Source of the DNA: Cryptosporangium aurantiacum
Lineage (GTDB): Bacteria; Actinomycetota; Actinomycetes; Mycobacteriales; Cryptosporangiaceae
Assembly (NCBI RefSeq): GCF_900143005.1
Contig: NZ_FRCS01000003.1
Span: 186,001-250,000, forward strand
Direction of reading: 5' to 3'
Length of the DNA: 64,000 nt
Of the stretch, positions 49,794-57,245 are shown one piece after another. The notes beneath the pieces are model-generated. The model worked only from the letters and a program-made list of their open reading frames with translations, was not told the origin of the DNA and searched no databases. The position numbers and the translations under genes were made by a program. Each line of letters opens with the position of its first letter. The stretch's first letter is position 1.

Positions 49794-49841
49794 CGTAACA
49801 ACCGCGAGCCAGAGCACCCGCAGTGGTTGCCACTAGTTGCC
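49794..49841 (-). promoter_or_regulatory. Promoter with shared LacI-type operator for the CUT1 importer operon
   Basis: Minus strand: GGCAAC (49841-49836), 4 bp, GGCAACC (49831-49825). The inverted arm is degraded (ACTGCG). With CTGCGG (49823-49818) as -35 and an 18-bp spacer, the -10 is GTTACG (49799-49794), the same geometry as at 9515, 21900 and 33894. The divergent LacI gene starts at 49934, and a further GGTTGCG lies at 49898-49904. Confidence 0.65.
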
Positions 49842-49933
49842 GCCTGCCGACTCCGACCATTCGAACGCCCGGATTCCTGTGGCAAGCTGCGCGTAATCGG
49901 TTGCGTCCGGCGACCGCGAGACGGGAGCTGACG

Positions 49934-50956
49934 ATGACCTCGGGCGAGCCGGCCACCATGGAAGACCTCGCCCGGATGGCCGGGGTTTCGGTGGCGACGG
50001 TCTCCCGCGCGCTCAGCGGAAAGCCCGGGGTATCCGCCTCGACTCGGTCGGCCATCGCGCGGCTCGCGCGGGAACACCGCTTCACCAGCAACCAGTCCGC
50101 CCGCGCCCTGTCGACCGGTCAGACCGGCCGGGTCACGGTGACGCTGCCGCGCATCGAAGCCGAGTACTTCGCCCGCATCCTGGCCGGCGCAGCACAGGTC
50201 ATTCACGATGCCGGTTTGAGCCTGGTCTTGGAGACGACACAACACGAACGCGACCGGCAGAGTGACGCCATACAGGGGTTCGTCACCTCGGGCGTCGACG
50301 GCGCGCTCATTCTGCTCCCGGCCGAGTCGAACCAGGAGATCTCCGCCCTCTACGACAGCGGCTTCAAATTCGTCATCATCGACCCCATCGACCAGGTGAC
50401 AGCACCCATGCCCTGGGTCACCTCGACGCACGCGATGGGCGCGCGCCACGCCGTCGAACATCTCCTGGGCCTAGGGCACCGCCGCATCGCGATGATCACC
50501 GGCGAGCCGCACTTCTTCAGCACCAAGGAGCGCCTGCACGGCGCACGCGAGGCACTGGAACGCGCCGGAGTGGGTCTCGACCCCGACCTCGTGCGGGTGA
50601 GCGGTTACACCGAATCAGCCGCGGCCTACGACGTCGCCGTGGACCTGTTGCGCCATCCGGACCCACCCACCGCGATCTTCGCGTTCAACGACCGACTCGC
50701 GTTCACCACGCTTCAGGCGGCGCACGCCCTGAAAATCCCAGTTCCCGACGCGCTGTCGATCGTCGGTTTCGACGACATGGAAGCCGCCAAGCTGATCTCG
50801 CCGGGGCTCACTACCGTTCGTCAGCCGCTCGCCGCGATGGGGTCGACCGCGGCGACGATGCTCATCCAACTCCTCAACGGGCAGACTCCCCTCGGCATGC
50901 ACATCCAACTGGCGACCGAGCTGGTCGTGCGCCGATCAACTGGCACGCCTGGCTGA
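49934..50956 (+). CDS. LacI-family transcriptional regulator (second)
   Basis: LacI/GalR regulator of 340 residues. Helix-turn-helix TMEDLARMAGVSVATVSRALSG and hinge FTSNQSARALSTGQTGRV, then the sugar-binding domain with ILAGAAQVIHDAGLSLVL, GHRRIAMITGEP, AIFAFNDRLAFTTL, SIVGFDDME and LTTVRQPLAAMG. Full length, with normal end ELVVRRSTG. ATG 49934 follows GGGAGC. It is divergent from the CUT1 importer operon and is its likely local repressor, possibly through CGCAAGCGTTTGCG. Its recognition helix (VSVATVSRAL) differs slightly from the first LacI (VAASTVSRAF), so the two may read different operators. Confidence 0.92.
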   Translation: MTSGEPATMEDLARMAGVSVATVSRALSGKPGVSASTRSAIARLAREHRFTSNQSARALSTGQTGRVTVTLPRIEAEYFARILAGAAQVIHDAGLSLVLETTQHERDRQSDAIQGFVTSGVDGALILLPAESNQEISALYDSGFKFVIIDPIDQVTAPMPWVTSTHAMGARHAVEHLLGLGHRRIAMITGEPHFFSTKERLHGAREALERAGVGLDPDLVRVSGYTESAAAYDVAVDLLRHPDPPTAIFAFNDRLAFTTLQAAHALKIPVPDALSIVGFDDMEAAKLISPGLTTVRQPLAAMGSTAATMLIQLLNGQTPLGMHIQLATELVVRRSTGTPG

Positions 50957-51001
50957 GTCAGGCGTCGTTCGGTCCGTGGGGTCCGCGGGGTCGCGCCGTT
51001 C

Positions 51002-52006
51002 TCAGGACATGGCGATGACGACCTTGCCGGACTTCGCGCGGCCGTCCTCGGCATAGTCCAGGGCGTCCAGGGTCTGGTCGAAGGGGAACACGCGGTCGAC
51101 GACCGGACGAATCTTTCCGGCGTCGACGAGGGCGGTGATCTCGCGGAGCTGTGCGCCGCTCGCCTTCATGAAGAGGAAGGAGTACGTCGCGCCGCGGCGT
51201 TTGGCGTGGCGGCGTGTGGTCAGGCTCATCGCGTTCATGATCTGGCGGAGGACGAGGCCCGCGCCGAGGTCGCGGGCGAAGTCGGCGTCGGGCGGGCCGA
51301 CGATGCTGATGGCCTTACCGTCCGGCTTGAGGACGTGGAGGGACTTCTCCAGGTTGTCGCCGCCGAGGGTGTCCAGGACGACGTCGTAGCCGGTGAGTTC
51401 CTGTTCGAAATCCTGGGTTCGGTAGTCGATGACGACGTCGGCGCCGAGCTCCTTGACGAGGGTGGCATTGGTGGCGCTCGCGGTGGTGGCGACGTAGGCG
51501 CCCAGATGCTTGGCGAGCTGGACGGCGATGCTGCCGACGCCGCCGGAGCCGGAGTGGACCAGGACCTTCTGGCCGGGCTCGACCCGGGCCTTCTCGACCA
51601 GGGCCTGCCAGGCGGTGAGGGCGACCAGGGGGAGGGAGGCTGCCTCGACCATGGAGAGGGAGGCGGGCTTGGGTGCCAGGTCATCCTGGTGGACGGCGAT
51701 CTGTTCGGCGAAGGTGCCGATGCGATCTTTGTCGGGGCGGGAGTAGACCTCGTCACCGACGGCGAAGCGCGTAACCGAGGCCCCGGTGGCGATCACGGTG
51801 CCGGCAAAATCGTTGCCCAAGGTGAGGGGAAGACGGTACGGGAGGATCCTTTTGAAGGCGCCGTCGCGGATCTTGAAGTCGAGCGGGTTGACGCTCGCGG
51901 CGTGGATGTGGACTACGACGTCGGCGGGGCCCGGCTGCGGGGTGGGGGTCTCTGCGGCGTGCACCACGGACCGGTCACCGTACCGCTCGATCAGGTAGCT
52001 CTTCAT
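51002..52006 (-). CDS. NADP-dependent zinc-free medium-chain oxidoreductase (quinone oxidoreductase type)
   Basis: Medium-chain dehydrogenase/reductase of 334 residues. N-terminal groES-like fold with NPLDFKIRDGAF and LGNDFAGTV; no zinc cysteine cluster; nucleotide-binding motif HSGSGGVGSIAVQLAKHLGA (about 151-170). This matches quinone oxidoreductase or enone reductase enzymes using NADPH. Start ATG 52006. It is followed upstream by an SDR on the same strand, 38 bases apart, both behind a TetR operator, which suggests a small detoxification operon for reactive carbonyls. Confidence 0.9.
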   Translation of the reverse strand: MKSYLIERYGDRSVVHAAETPTPQPGPADVVVHIHAASVNPLDFKIRDGAFKRILPYRLPLTLGNDFAGTVIATGASVTRFAVGDEVYSRPDKDRIGTFAEQIAVHQDDLAPKPASLSMVEAASLPLVALTAWQALVEKARVEPGQKVLVHSGSGGVGSIAVQLAKHLGAYVATTASATNATLVKELGADVVIDYRTQDFEQELTGYDVVLDTLGGDNLEKSLHVLKPDGKAISIVGPPDADFARDLGAGLVLRQIMNAMSLTTRRHAKRRGATYSFLFMKASGAQLREITALVDAGKIRPVVDRVFPFDQTLDALDYAEDGRAKSGKVVIAMS

Positions 52007-52044
52007 GGTCCTTCTGCTCCTACGGGCAAGGGGCCTGGGGCGTC

Positions 52045-52731
52045 TCAGGCCATGCTCGGCGCGGTGGACAGGGCCTGCTTGGCCTGGTGGGTCAGCGCGT
52101 CGGCAAGGATCTCGGGCAGGCCGGACTCGATGCCGGACAGGGCTTGGGCGGCGACCTCGGCAGGATCGGACTTCATCTCGGCCGGAACGGCTTCGGCCAT
52201 GTCGGTGTCCATGTAGCCGACGTACAGGCCGGAGACGGTGATCCCGTGCGGAGCGAGTTCCTCGCGGGTGGCGTCGGTCAGGGCCCAGGCGGCGGCCTTG
52301 GAGGCTGAGTAAGAGCCGGCGGCGGCCGGGTGGGCCCAGGACAGGACGGAGAGGATGTTGAGGACGGCACCGCCGCCGTTGTTGGCGATCACGGGGGCGA
52401 AAGCCCTGGTCGTGGCCAGCGGGCCGTAGAAGTTGGTTTCCATCTCACGGCGGATGGCGTCGGTTGCGCCCGCGACCAGTGTGGCGCCGGTGAAGATGCC
52501 CGCGTTGTTGATCAGGAGCGTCGCGTCGGAGGCGATGCGGGCGGCGGCGTGTATCGAGTTCTCGTCGGTGACGTCGAGAAGGAGGGGGACGACCCCCGGA
52601 AGATCGATCGTCTCGAGTCGGCGGGCAGCCGCGTAGACCTTGGCGCCGCGCTCGGTGAGTTGAGCGGCGAGGTGGCGGCCGAGGCCCCGGTTGCCTCCGG
52701 TGATCACTGCGGTGGCGTGGCTGAGGTCCAT
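52045..52731 (-). CDS. SDR family oxidoreductase
   Basis: Short-chain dehydrogenase of 228 residues: TGGNRGLGRHLA (9-20), DVTDENS, NNAGIF, catalytic Ser in LSVLSW and SYSASKAA (Tyr/Lys). Compact form without the long C-terminal region. ATG 52731 lies at the divergent promoter shared with TetR at 52820. It and the medium-chain oxidoreductase downstream are probably induced together. Arg residues after the second strand (AAARRLE) suggest NADPH use. Confidence 0.9.
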   Translation of the reverse strand: MDLSHATAVITGGNRGLGRHLAAQLTERGAKVYAAARRLETIDLPGVVPLLLDVTDENSIHAAARIASDATLLINNAGIFTGATLVAGATDAIRREMETNFYGPLATTRAFAPVIANNGGGAVLNILSVLSWAHPAAAGSYSASKAAAWALTDATREELAPHGITVSGLYVGYMDTDMAEAVPAEMKSDPAEVAAQALSGIESGLPEILADALTHQAKQALSTAPSMA

Positions 52732-52750
52732 GTTCTGCTCCCTTGCGAGA

Positions 52751-52772
52751 TTAGATGTCGTTCGAAATCTAA
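52751..52772. promoter_or_regulatory. TetR operator between SDR and TetR genes
   Basis: TTAGAT (52751-52756) and ATCTAA (52767-52772) form a perfect 6-bp inverted repeat with a 10-bp centre. A second small palindrome, AGAT-TTG-ATCT, lies about 15 bases further right. Both are in the 88-base AT-richer divergent gap. Confidence 0.55.
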
Positions 52773-52819
52773 CTGAAGCCTAGGATAGATTTGATCTGAC
52801 ATCCATAGGGAGGTGGCCG

Positions 52820-53449
52820 ATGGGTCGCGTGTCACAGGCTCAGGCGCAGGAGAACCGCCGCCGGGTGGTGGAGACGGCCTCCCGGCTCTTCCGGGAGCAG
52901 GGGACGCACGTCAGCGTGGCCGACCTCATGAAGGCGGCCGGGCTGACCCACGGCGGCTTCTACAAGCAGTTCGCTTCGAAGGACGCGCTGGTCGACGAGG
53001 CCACCGCGCTCGCGTTGAAAGAGCTCGCCCGGCACCACGGTGAGGAACTGCGGCGGCACGATGGGGAGCGGGCCGCGGCGCAGCGGGAACTGATCAACAC
53101 GTATCTCTCGCCTGCCCACCGGGACGGCCGGGCGGACGGATGCCCGGTCGCGGCGCTGGTCACCGACATCGCGCGGGAGCCGGAGGGGCGCGAGGTCCGC
53201 CGGGTCTACGCACAGGGGGTCCGGGACTTCGCCGGACACCTCGCCACCAGCGACGGGGAGGACGGCCTCACTCGGCTGTGCACCATGGTGGGCGCGCTCG
53301 TTCTGGCGCGCGCGACCAGCGGTGACCCGCTCTCCCAGGAAATCCTCGACGCGGCCCGTGCGGCGCTGGGGGTCACCGCTGAACCGGGCCGTGCGGAAAC
53401 GGAGGCCGGCTCAGGGGGCGCCGAGGTCCGGGACACGGGCCTACCCTGA
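52820..53449 (+). CDS. TetR-family transcriptional regulator
   Basis: TetR/AcrR regulator of 209 residues. Helix-turn-helix ENRRRVVETASRLFREQGTHVSVADLMKAAGLTHGGFYKQF at about 11-50 (core LMKAAGLTHGGFYKQF, the AcrR variant common with reductase targets), and a C-terminal domain with DGCPVAALVTDIAREP around 105-120. GGGAGG lies 8 bases before ATG 52820. The last 25 residues are a disordered Ala/Gly/Glu tail. It probably represses the SDR and quinone oxidoreductase on the opposite strand. Confidence 0.92.
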   Translation: MGRVSQAQAQENRRRVVETASRLFREQGTHVSVADLMKAAGLTHGGFYKQFASKDALVDEATALALKELARHHGEELRRHDGERAAAQRELINTYLSPAHRDGRADGCPVAALVTDIAREPEGREVRRVYAQGVRDFAGHLATSDGEDGLTRLCTMVGALVLARATSGDPLSQEILDAARAALGVTAEPGRAETEAGSGGAEVRDTGLP

Positions 53450-53492
53450 CCCGCGCCGGCGCCCTCCGTCGTCCTCGGTGCGGGTGACCCGC

Positions 53493-53522
53493 CTGGCGCG
53501 CTCGGGTGCCCGAGCGCGCCAG
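53493..53522. terminator. Hairpin terminator between TetR and BMP-binding-protein genes
   Basis: CTGGCGCGCTCGG and CCGAGCGCGCCAG are perfect arms around a 4-base GTGC loop, between two convergent genes (stops at 53449 and 53540). Probably works in both directions. Confidence 0.7.
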
Positions 53523-53539
53523 CCGACCGTCGATCGGCG

Positions 53540-54607
53540 TCAGCCGCCGAGCTTCGCCACCTCACTGTCGACGTTGATCTTGCCGCTGCCGATGTCCTTG
53601 ATGAACGTCTCCAGGGCGGTGTTCTGCGCCGGGGTGCCGCCACAGAGCTTCACGGTCGGGACGGGGTCCTTGCCGAGGTGCCACTCACGGGCGACGCCCA
53701 TCTTCAACTGGCCGTCGGCGAAGTCCTGCAGGGCCGCTGCGAAGTACTCACCCGGGTCGAAGATCGAGGAGACCTGGAACTTCGGGCTGGTCGAGGCGCA
53801 CCGGTCGGTGCCCGGCGTCGAGAGGATGAGGTTCTTGGTGTTGCCGAACTTCGCCACCTCGTCGGTCGCACCACCCAGGTACGGGTAGAGCGCCTTGACG
53901 CCCTGGTTCACCTGGGCCTGCGCGGCTTCCTTCGCCTTACCGGAGTCGTTGAAGTCACCGGTGTAGGTGGTGACCAGCGTCGCGGTCGGGATGACCGTGC
54001 GAATACCTGCCTTGAACGCCTTGGCGGCCTGGACGGAGAAGTCGGCCTCCGGGCCGGTCACATACCCGGCCTTGGTGTAGCCCTTCTCCTTCATCAGCAG
54101 ACCGTTGGCGTATCCGGTGGCGAAGATGACCTCGTTGATGAAGTCCCGGGAGATCGTGATCTTCGGTGTCTGCTCGAGATCTTGCTGCGCGGGGACGTAC
54201 CAGGCCGTCTTTCCGCAGACCGACTCCTCGGACGCCCCCAGCGCGTCCTTCAGCTCGCTGGCCCCGAGCGCGACCATGTCGACCTTCTGGCGGCACAGGT
54301 TGCGGGCCTGGTTCAGCGCGTCGGCCTGGTTGACCGAGCCGACCTTGATGAGCTGCCAGCCCTCCTTGTCGGTGAACGCCTGCGCCTTGGCGACGAAGCT
54401 CTCGTAGTAGCCGTTGTCGTTGAGGTCACCGGGGCTGAGTACACCGATGATGACCTCGCCGTCCCCGTTGATGTCCGGGCCTGCGGCGCCGGCTCCGACC
54501 GACGACGTGGCGGCGGTCTCGGCGGTGTCGCTGGGATTGGTGCAGGCCGCGAGCGGCACGACGAGGCAGGCCGCAACGGTAGCCGTCCGGAGAAAAAAGC
54601 GTCTCAA
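53540..54607 (-). CDS. BMP-family solute-binding lipoprotein (orphan)
   Basis: Binding lipoprotein of 355 residues from the basic membrane protein (Med/TmpC/PnrA-like) family. Signal with lipobox LAAC (Cys22), then IGVLSPGDLNDNGYYESF, NLCRQKVDMVALGASEL, and GYVTGPEADFSVQAAKAFKAGI, with a C-terminal GEYFAAALQDFADGQLK. PnrA-type members bind purine nucleosides. The start is TTG 54607 with AGGAG 7 bases upstream. No permease or ATPase gene follows, so it is an orphan or works with a system encoded elsewhere. A linked amidohydrolase at 57232 would fit a nucleoside- or heterocycle-like ligand, but they are on opposite strands. Confidence 0.85.
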   Translation of the reverse strand: MRRFFLRTATVAACLVVPLAACTNPSDTAETAATSSVGAGAAGPDINGDGEVIIGVLSPGDLNDNGYYESFVAKAQAFTDKEGWQLIKVGSVNQADALNQARNLCRQKVDMVALGASELKDALGASEESVCGKTAWYVPAQQDLEQTPKITISRDFINEVIFATGYANGLLMKEKGYTKAGYVTGPEADFSVQAAKAFKAGIRTVIPTATLVTTYTGDFNDSGKAKEAAQAQVNQGVKALYPYLGGATDEVAKFGNTKNLILSTPGTDRCASTSPKFQVSSIFDPGEYFAAALQDFADGQLKMGVAREWHLGKDPVPTVKLCGGTPAQNTALETFIKDIGSGKINVDSEVAKLGG

Positions 54608-54832
54608 GTACTGCTCCTAGGGATGAGAGGGGAGCGAGGACGTCTCATGGCGCGTCGAGGGTCTGCAACACACTCGAGAGAAGCGGGAGCGTCCGCGGCA
54701 GTCGGGGTCGACGGAGCTGGTGTTCGCGCCGCCGTCCGGGCTGATCGACCCGAGGCGGCGCTCCGCTGCGAGTGCCAGCGTCAACTCGGCATATTCCAGT
54801 CGCGTTACTCTCACGTCAAGAGACGATGTCGC

Positions 54833-54892
54833 GCAATGCGGAACACGGAACGGGCATTACTTCTTATAACGCAGGCGAACGTCACGCATTGC
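54833..54892. repeat. Spaced inverted repeat GCAATGCG / CGCATTGC
   Basis: Perfect 8-bp arms at 54833-54840 and 54885-54892, 44 bases apart, flank an AT-rich core (ACTTCTTATAAC). Too far apart for a tight hairpin; more likely two binding sites for one regulator, about five helical turns from centre to centre. Confidence 0.45.
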
Positions 54893-54912
54893 AGGACGGC
54901 GTCCCGAATCTG

Positions 54913-54942
54913 TTGACACGCTGTCGGTTCGGTGCCTACTGT
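54913..54942 (+). promoter_or_regulatory. Sigma-70-type promoter for the dehydrogenase-amidohydrolase operon
   Basis: TTGACA (54913-54918), 18-bp spacer, TACTGT (54937-54942), matching the actinobacterial TTGACA / TAnnnT pattern. Predicted start near 54949 leaves a leader of about 120 bases before ATG 55072. Confidence 0.65.
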
Positions 54943-55071
54943 CGCCGCCACGGGAGTAGGCAACAGACTCCCCATCCGCGGCGTCCACGGCGTCAACTGT
55001 GGCGGCGCAATCCCCGTTGCATGCCGGTTCGGCGTGCAGCCGCCCGGCGCAAAACCGAGCGAGCGGAGCGG

Positions 55072-56112
55072 ATGATGCGGGCGGTTCGTCACCACGTCCA
55101 TGGCGGTCCCGAAACCCTTGTTGTCGACGACATTCCGGTGCCCGAGCCGGGTCCTGGCGAGGCATTGATTCGCGTCGGGGCCTGCTCGCTGAATCACCTC
55201 GACGTGTTGCAGCGGCGTGGGCCGGCCCTGATCCCGGGCTTTGCACTTCCGCATACGGCGGGCATGGACGTCGCAGGCGTCGTCGAGGCGTTGGGCGAAC
55301 CCACCGGAGCACACACGATCACGCCCGGCACGCGCGTCGTCGTGAATCCGGCCGTGCCCTGCGACAGCTGCGAGACCTGCCGTTCGGGCCACGACGGTCA
55401 CTGCCCGGCCGCCGCCGTCATCGGCGGAACCATTCCCGGTGGGTACGCCGAGTACGTCGTCGCGCCGGTCGCGAACCTGCATCCGGTGCCGAACGGCCGC
55501 GATCTCGTGGAAGCGGCCGTGTTGCCGACGATCTGGATGACCGCGCACCACGCGTTACACGTGACGGGCCGCGCCGCTGCGGGAGAGACAGTCCTCATCC
55601 ACGCCGGGGCCAGCGGGGTCAGTACCGCGGCGATCCAGCTCGCGTGCGCCGTCGGCCTCCGCGTCATCTCCACAGTGGGACGACCGGAGAAGGCGGACTA
55701 CGTCCGCAAGCTCGGTGCCGACGTCGTCATCGATACGTCCACCGAGGATGTCGTGGCAGCGGTGCGGGAGGCGACCGGCGGGCGTGGCGTCGAGCTCGTG
55801 CTCGACCACGTCGGTCCGGCGACCTGGGCCGCCGGCGTCTTCAGCCTCGCGCCGCGCGGTCGGCTCGTGTTCTTCGGCAACACGACGGGTCACATCGTGG
55901 AGACCGACATCGTGTACGCGTACCACTTCGGTCTGCAGCTGCTGGGCTCCGACCCGTACGACCGCGCAGAGTTCGCGCCCGTGCTCGACCTGTACTGGAA
56001 CAGCAATTTTTCGACGCCGATCGACAGCGAGTTCGCGCTGACCGACGCCAGGGCCGCGCAGGAGCATCTGGAATCGCGCCGCGCCACCGGCAAGGTCGTG
56101 CTGCGCCCATGA
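55072..56112 (+). CDS. Zinc-type alcohol dehydrogenase (medium chain)
   Basis: Medium-chain dehydrogenase of 346 residues. Structural-zinc cluster CDSCETCRSGHDGHC at about 98-112 (four cysteines), groES-like start, NHLDVLQRRG, LPHTAGMDVAGVVEALG, GGYAEYVV, and nucleotide motif HAGASGVSTAAIQLA near 178-192. The catalytic-zinc cysteine normally placed about residue 38-46 is replaced (NHLDVLQ), as in several zinc-poor members, so it may be an enoyl or quinone reductase. ATG 55072 with GGAG upstream. First gene of dehydrogenase - methyltransferase - amidohydrolase - VOC, its stop overlapping the next start (ATGA). Confidence 0.9.
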   Translation: MMRAVRHHVHGGPETLVVDDIPVPEPGPGEALIRVGACSLNHLDVLQRRGPALIPGFALPHTAGMDVAGVVEALGEPTGAHTITPGTRVVVNPAVPCDSCETCRSGHDGHCPAAAVIGGTIPGGYAEYVVAPVANLHPVPNGRDLVEAAVLPTIWMTAHHALHVTGRAAAGETVLIHAGASGVSTAAIQLACAVGLRVISTVGRPEKADYVRKLGADVVIDTSTEDVVAAVREATGGRGVELVLDHVGPATWAAGVFSLAPRGRLVFFGNTTGHIVETDIVYAYHFGLQLLGSDPYDRAEFAPVLDLYWNSNFSTPIDSEFALTDARAAQEHLESRRATGKVVLRP

Positions 56113-57245
56113 CCGCGCGCTCACGCGAGGTCCGGCCAGCGGAGCCGGGACCCGCACCGGTGTGGGATGTGATCAACGGCTTCGCGGCCTACTGGGCCCT
56201 CTCCGCCGCGATCGACCTCGACATCTTCGAACAGCTCGCGGACGGACCGGCGACCAGCGCCGAACTGGCGGATGCCACCGGCGTTTCTGACGCGGCCGAC
56301 CTCACGCTGCTCGCCCAGCTGCTCACGGCGAAAGGATTGCTCGACACCGACGGCGAGCGGTGGAGTAACTCCGCGGCGTCGGCGCGCTTTCTCGTGCCGT
56401 CGTCGGCGGCGTCGATGGTCGAGCTGGTTCGACACTCGCCCGGGCCGAAGCAGGGCTGGCCCGCTCTGGCCTCCACGCTCCGGGATGGCCGCCCGGCGGC
56501 GCCGATCACCGATGCCCTCGACGCGCTCTACCCGGCGCTCGTCGCGGCGACCGCCGCCACCCAGGCCGCGGTCGCCCGCGGGGTGGCGCTGGAGTTGCGC
56601 AGCCGCGGCCTCTGGGACGGCACGGGCCTGATCGTCGACCTCGGTTGCGGTTCGGGCGCCTGGCTCCAGTCCTTACTCGCCGCAGGCGCCGGCGCTGACC
56701 CGGCCACGGGCGCCGGCGCTGACCCGGCCACGGGCGCCGACGCGAGGGTCGGCGCGGCCGCGGATGCGGGCGCCGTCGCGAGCGCGATCGGCGTCGACCT
56801 GCCGCTCGTGCTACCTGCCGCGCAGGAACGGCTGGCCGGTCACGACGTCACGCTGGTCGCGGGCGACTACCTCGAGGCCGACCTCCCGTCACGCCGCGCG
56901 GCAATCGTGGTCCTGGCCCACGTGTTGCGCGCCGAATCCGCCCCACGGGCCGAGGCGCTCCTCGGCCGCGCCCTGGACCTCCTCGCCGAGGACGGCGTGC
57001 TGCTGGTCGCCGACTACTTCCGCCCGCCGGACGGCGCGTCGACGGACACGTACGCGGCCGCCGTACACGACCTCACGCTCGCACTGACCATGCGCGCCTC
57101 GACGGTCGGCCGCGGCATCACCGAGCCGACCCTCGCCGCCTGGTGCGCCACCCGCGGGGCCCACACCGTCGCCGTCGTGGAGCCCGTGCCGCGCCAGCGC
57201 GTGCACCTCATCACGTCTTCCGGAGGTACCCATGGAACTCTGTGA
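56109..57245 (+). CDS. SAM-dependent O-methyltransferase-like protein with repeat insertion
   Basis: Class I methyltransferase of 378 residues with an N-terminal winged-helix dimerisation domain (about 15-100: AYWALSAAIDLDIFEQLADGP, TSAELADATGVSD) as in plant-type O-methyltransferases of actinomycetes. SAM motif I is VDLGCGSGAWLQSL (about 177-190). Between motif I and the next strand (AIGVDLPLVLPAAQERL) lies an Ala/Gly/Asp insertion made by two exact 24-bp DNA repeats and a decayed third. Motif LLAEDGVLLVADYF follows. ATG overlaps the dehydrogenase stop; the last 14 bases overlap the amidohydrolase. Substrate unknown; it may demethylate or methylate a ring hydroxyl in the same pathway. Confidence 0.85.
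   Translation: MTARSREVRPAEPGPAPVWDVINGFAAYWALSAAIDLDIFEQLADGPATSAELADATGVSDAADLTLLAQLLTAKGLLDTDGERWSNSAASARFLVPSSAASMVELVRHSPGPKQGWPALASTLRDGRPAAPITDALDALYPALVAATAATQAAVARGVALELRSRGLWDGTGLIVDLGCGSGAWLQSLLAAGAGADPATGAGADPATGADARVGAAADAGAVASAIGVDLPLVLPAAQERLAGHDVTLVAGDYLEADLPSRRAAIVVLAHVLRAESAPRAEALLGRALDLLAEDGVLLVADYFRPPDGASTDTYAAAVHDLTLALTMRASTVGRGITEPTLAAWCATRGAHTVAVVEPVPRQRVHLITSSGGTHGTL
56685..56732 (+). repeat. Two exact 24-bp tandem repeats in the methyltransferase gene
   Basis: Unit GGCGCCGGCGCTGACCCGGC plus CACG occurs twice (56685-56708, 56709-56732) and begins a third time. It encodes GAGADPAT twice. In frame, so copy number could vary without breaking the gene. Confidence 0.85.

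Larger units (their letters stand above)
54608..55071. other. Long divergent intergenic region
   Basis: About 460 bases between the leftward binding-protein gene and the rightward dehydrogenase operon. It contains a good sigma-70-type promoter at 54913-54942 and a spaced inverted repeat at 54833-54892 (listed separately). No convincing small gene is present. Confidence 0.5.

Noticed and set aside
56641-56760. Treating the methyltransferase repeat as a frameshift or assembly error
   Set aside because: The unit is 24 bp and keeps the frame; both flanking parts remain in family register.
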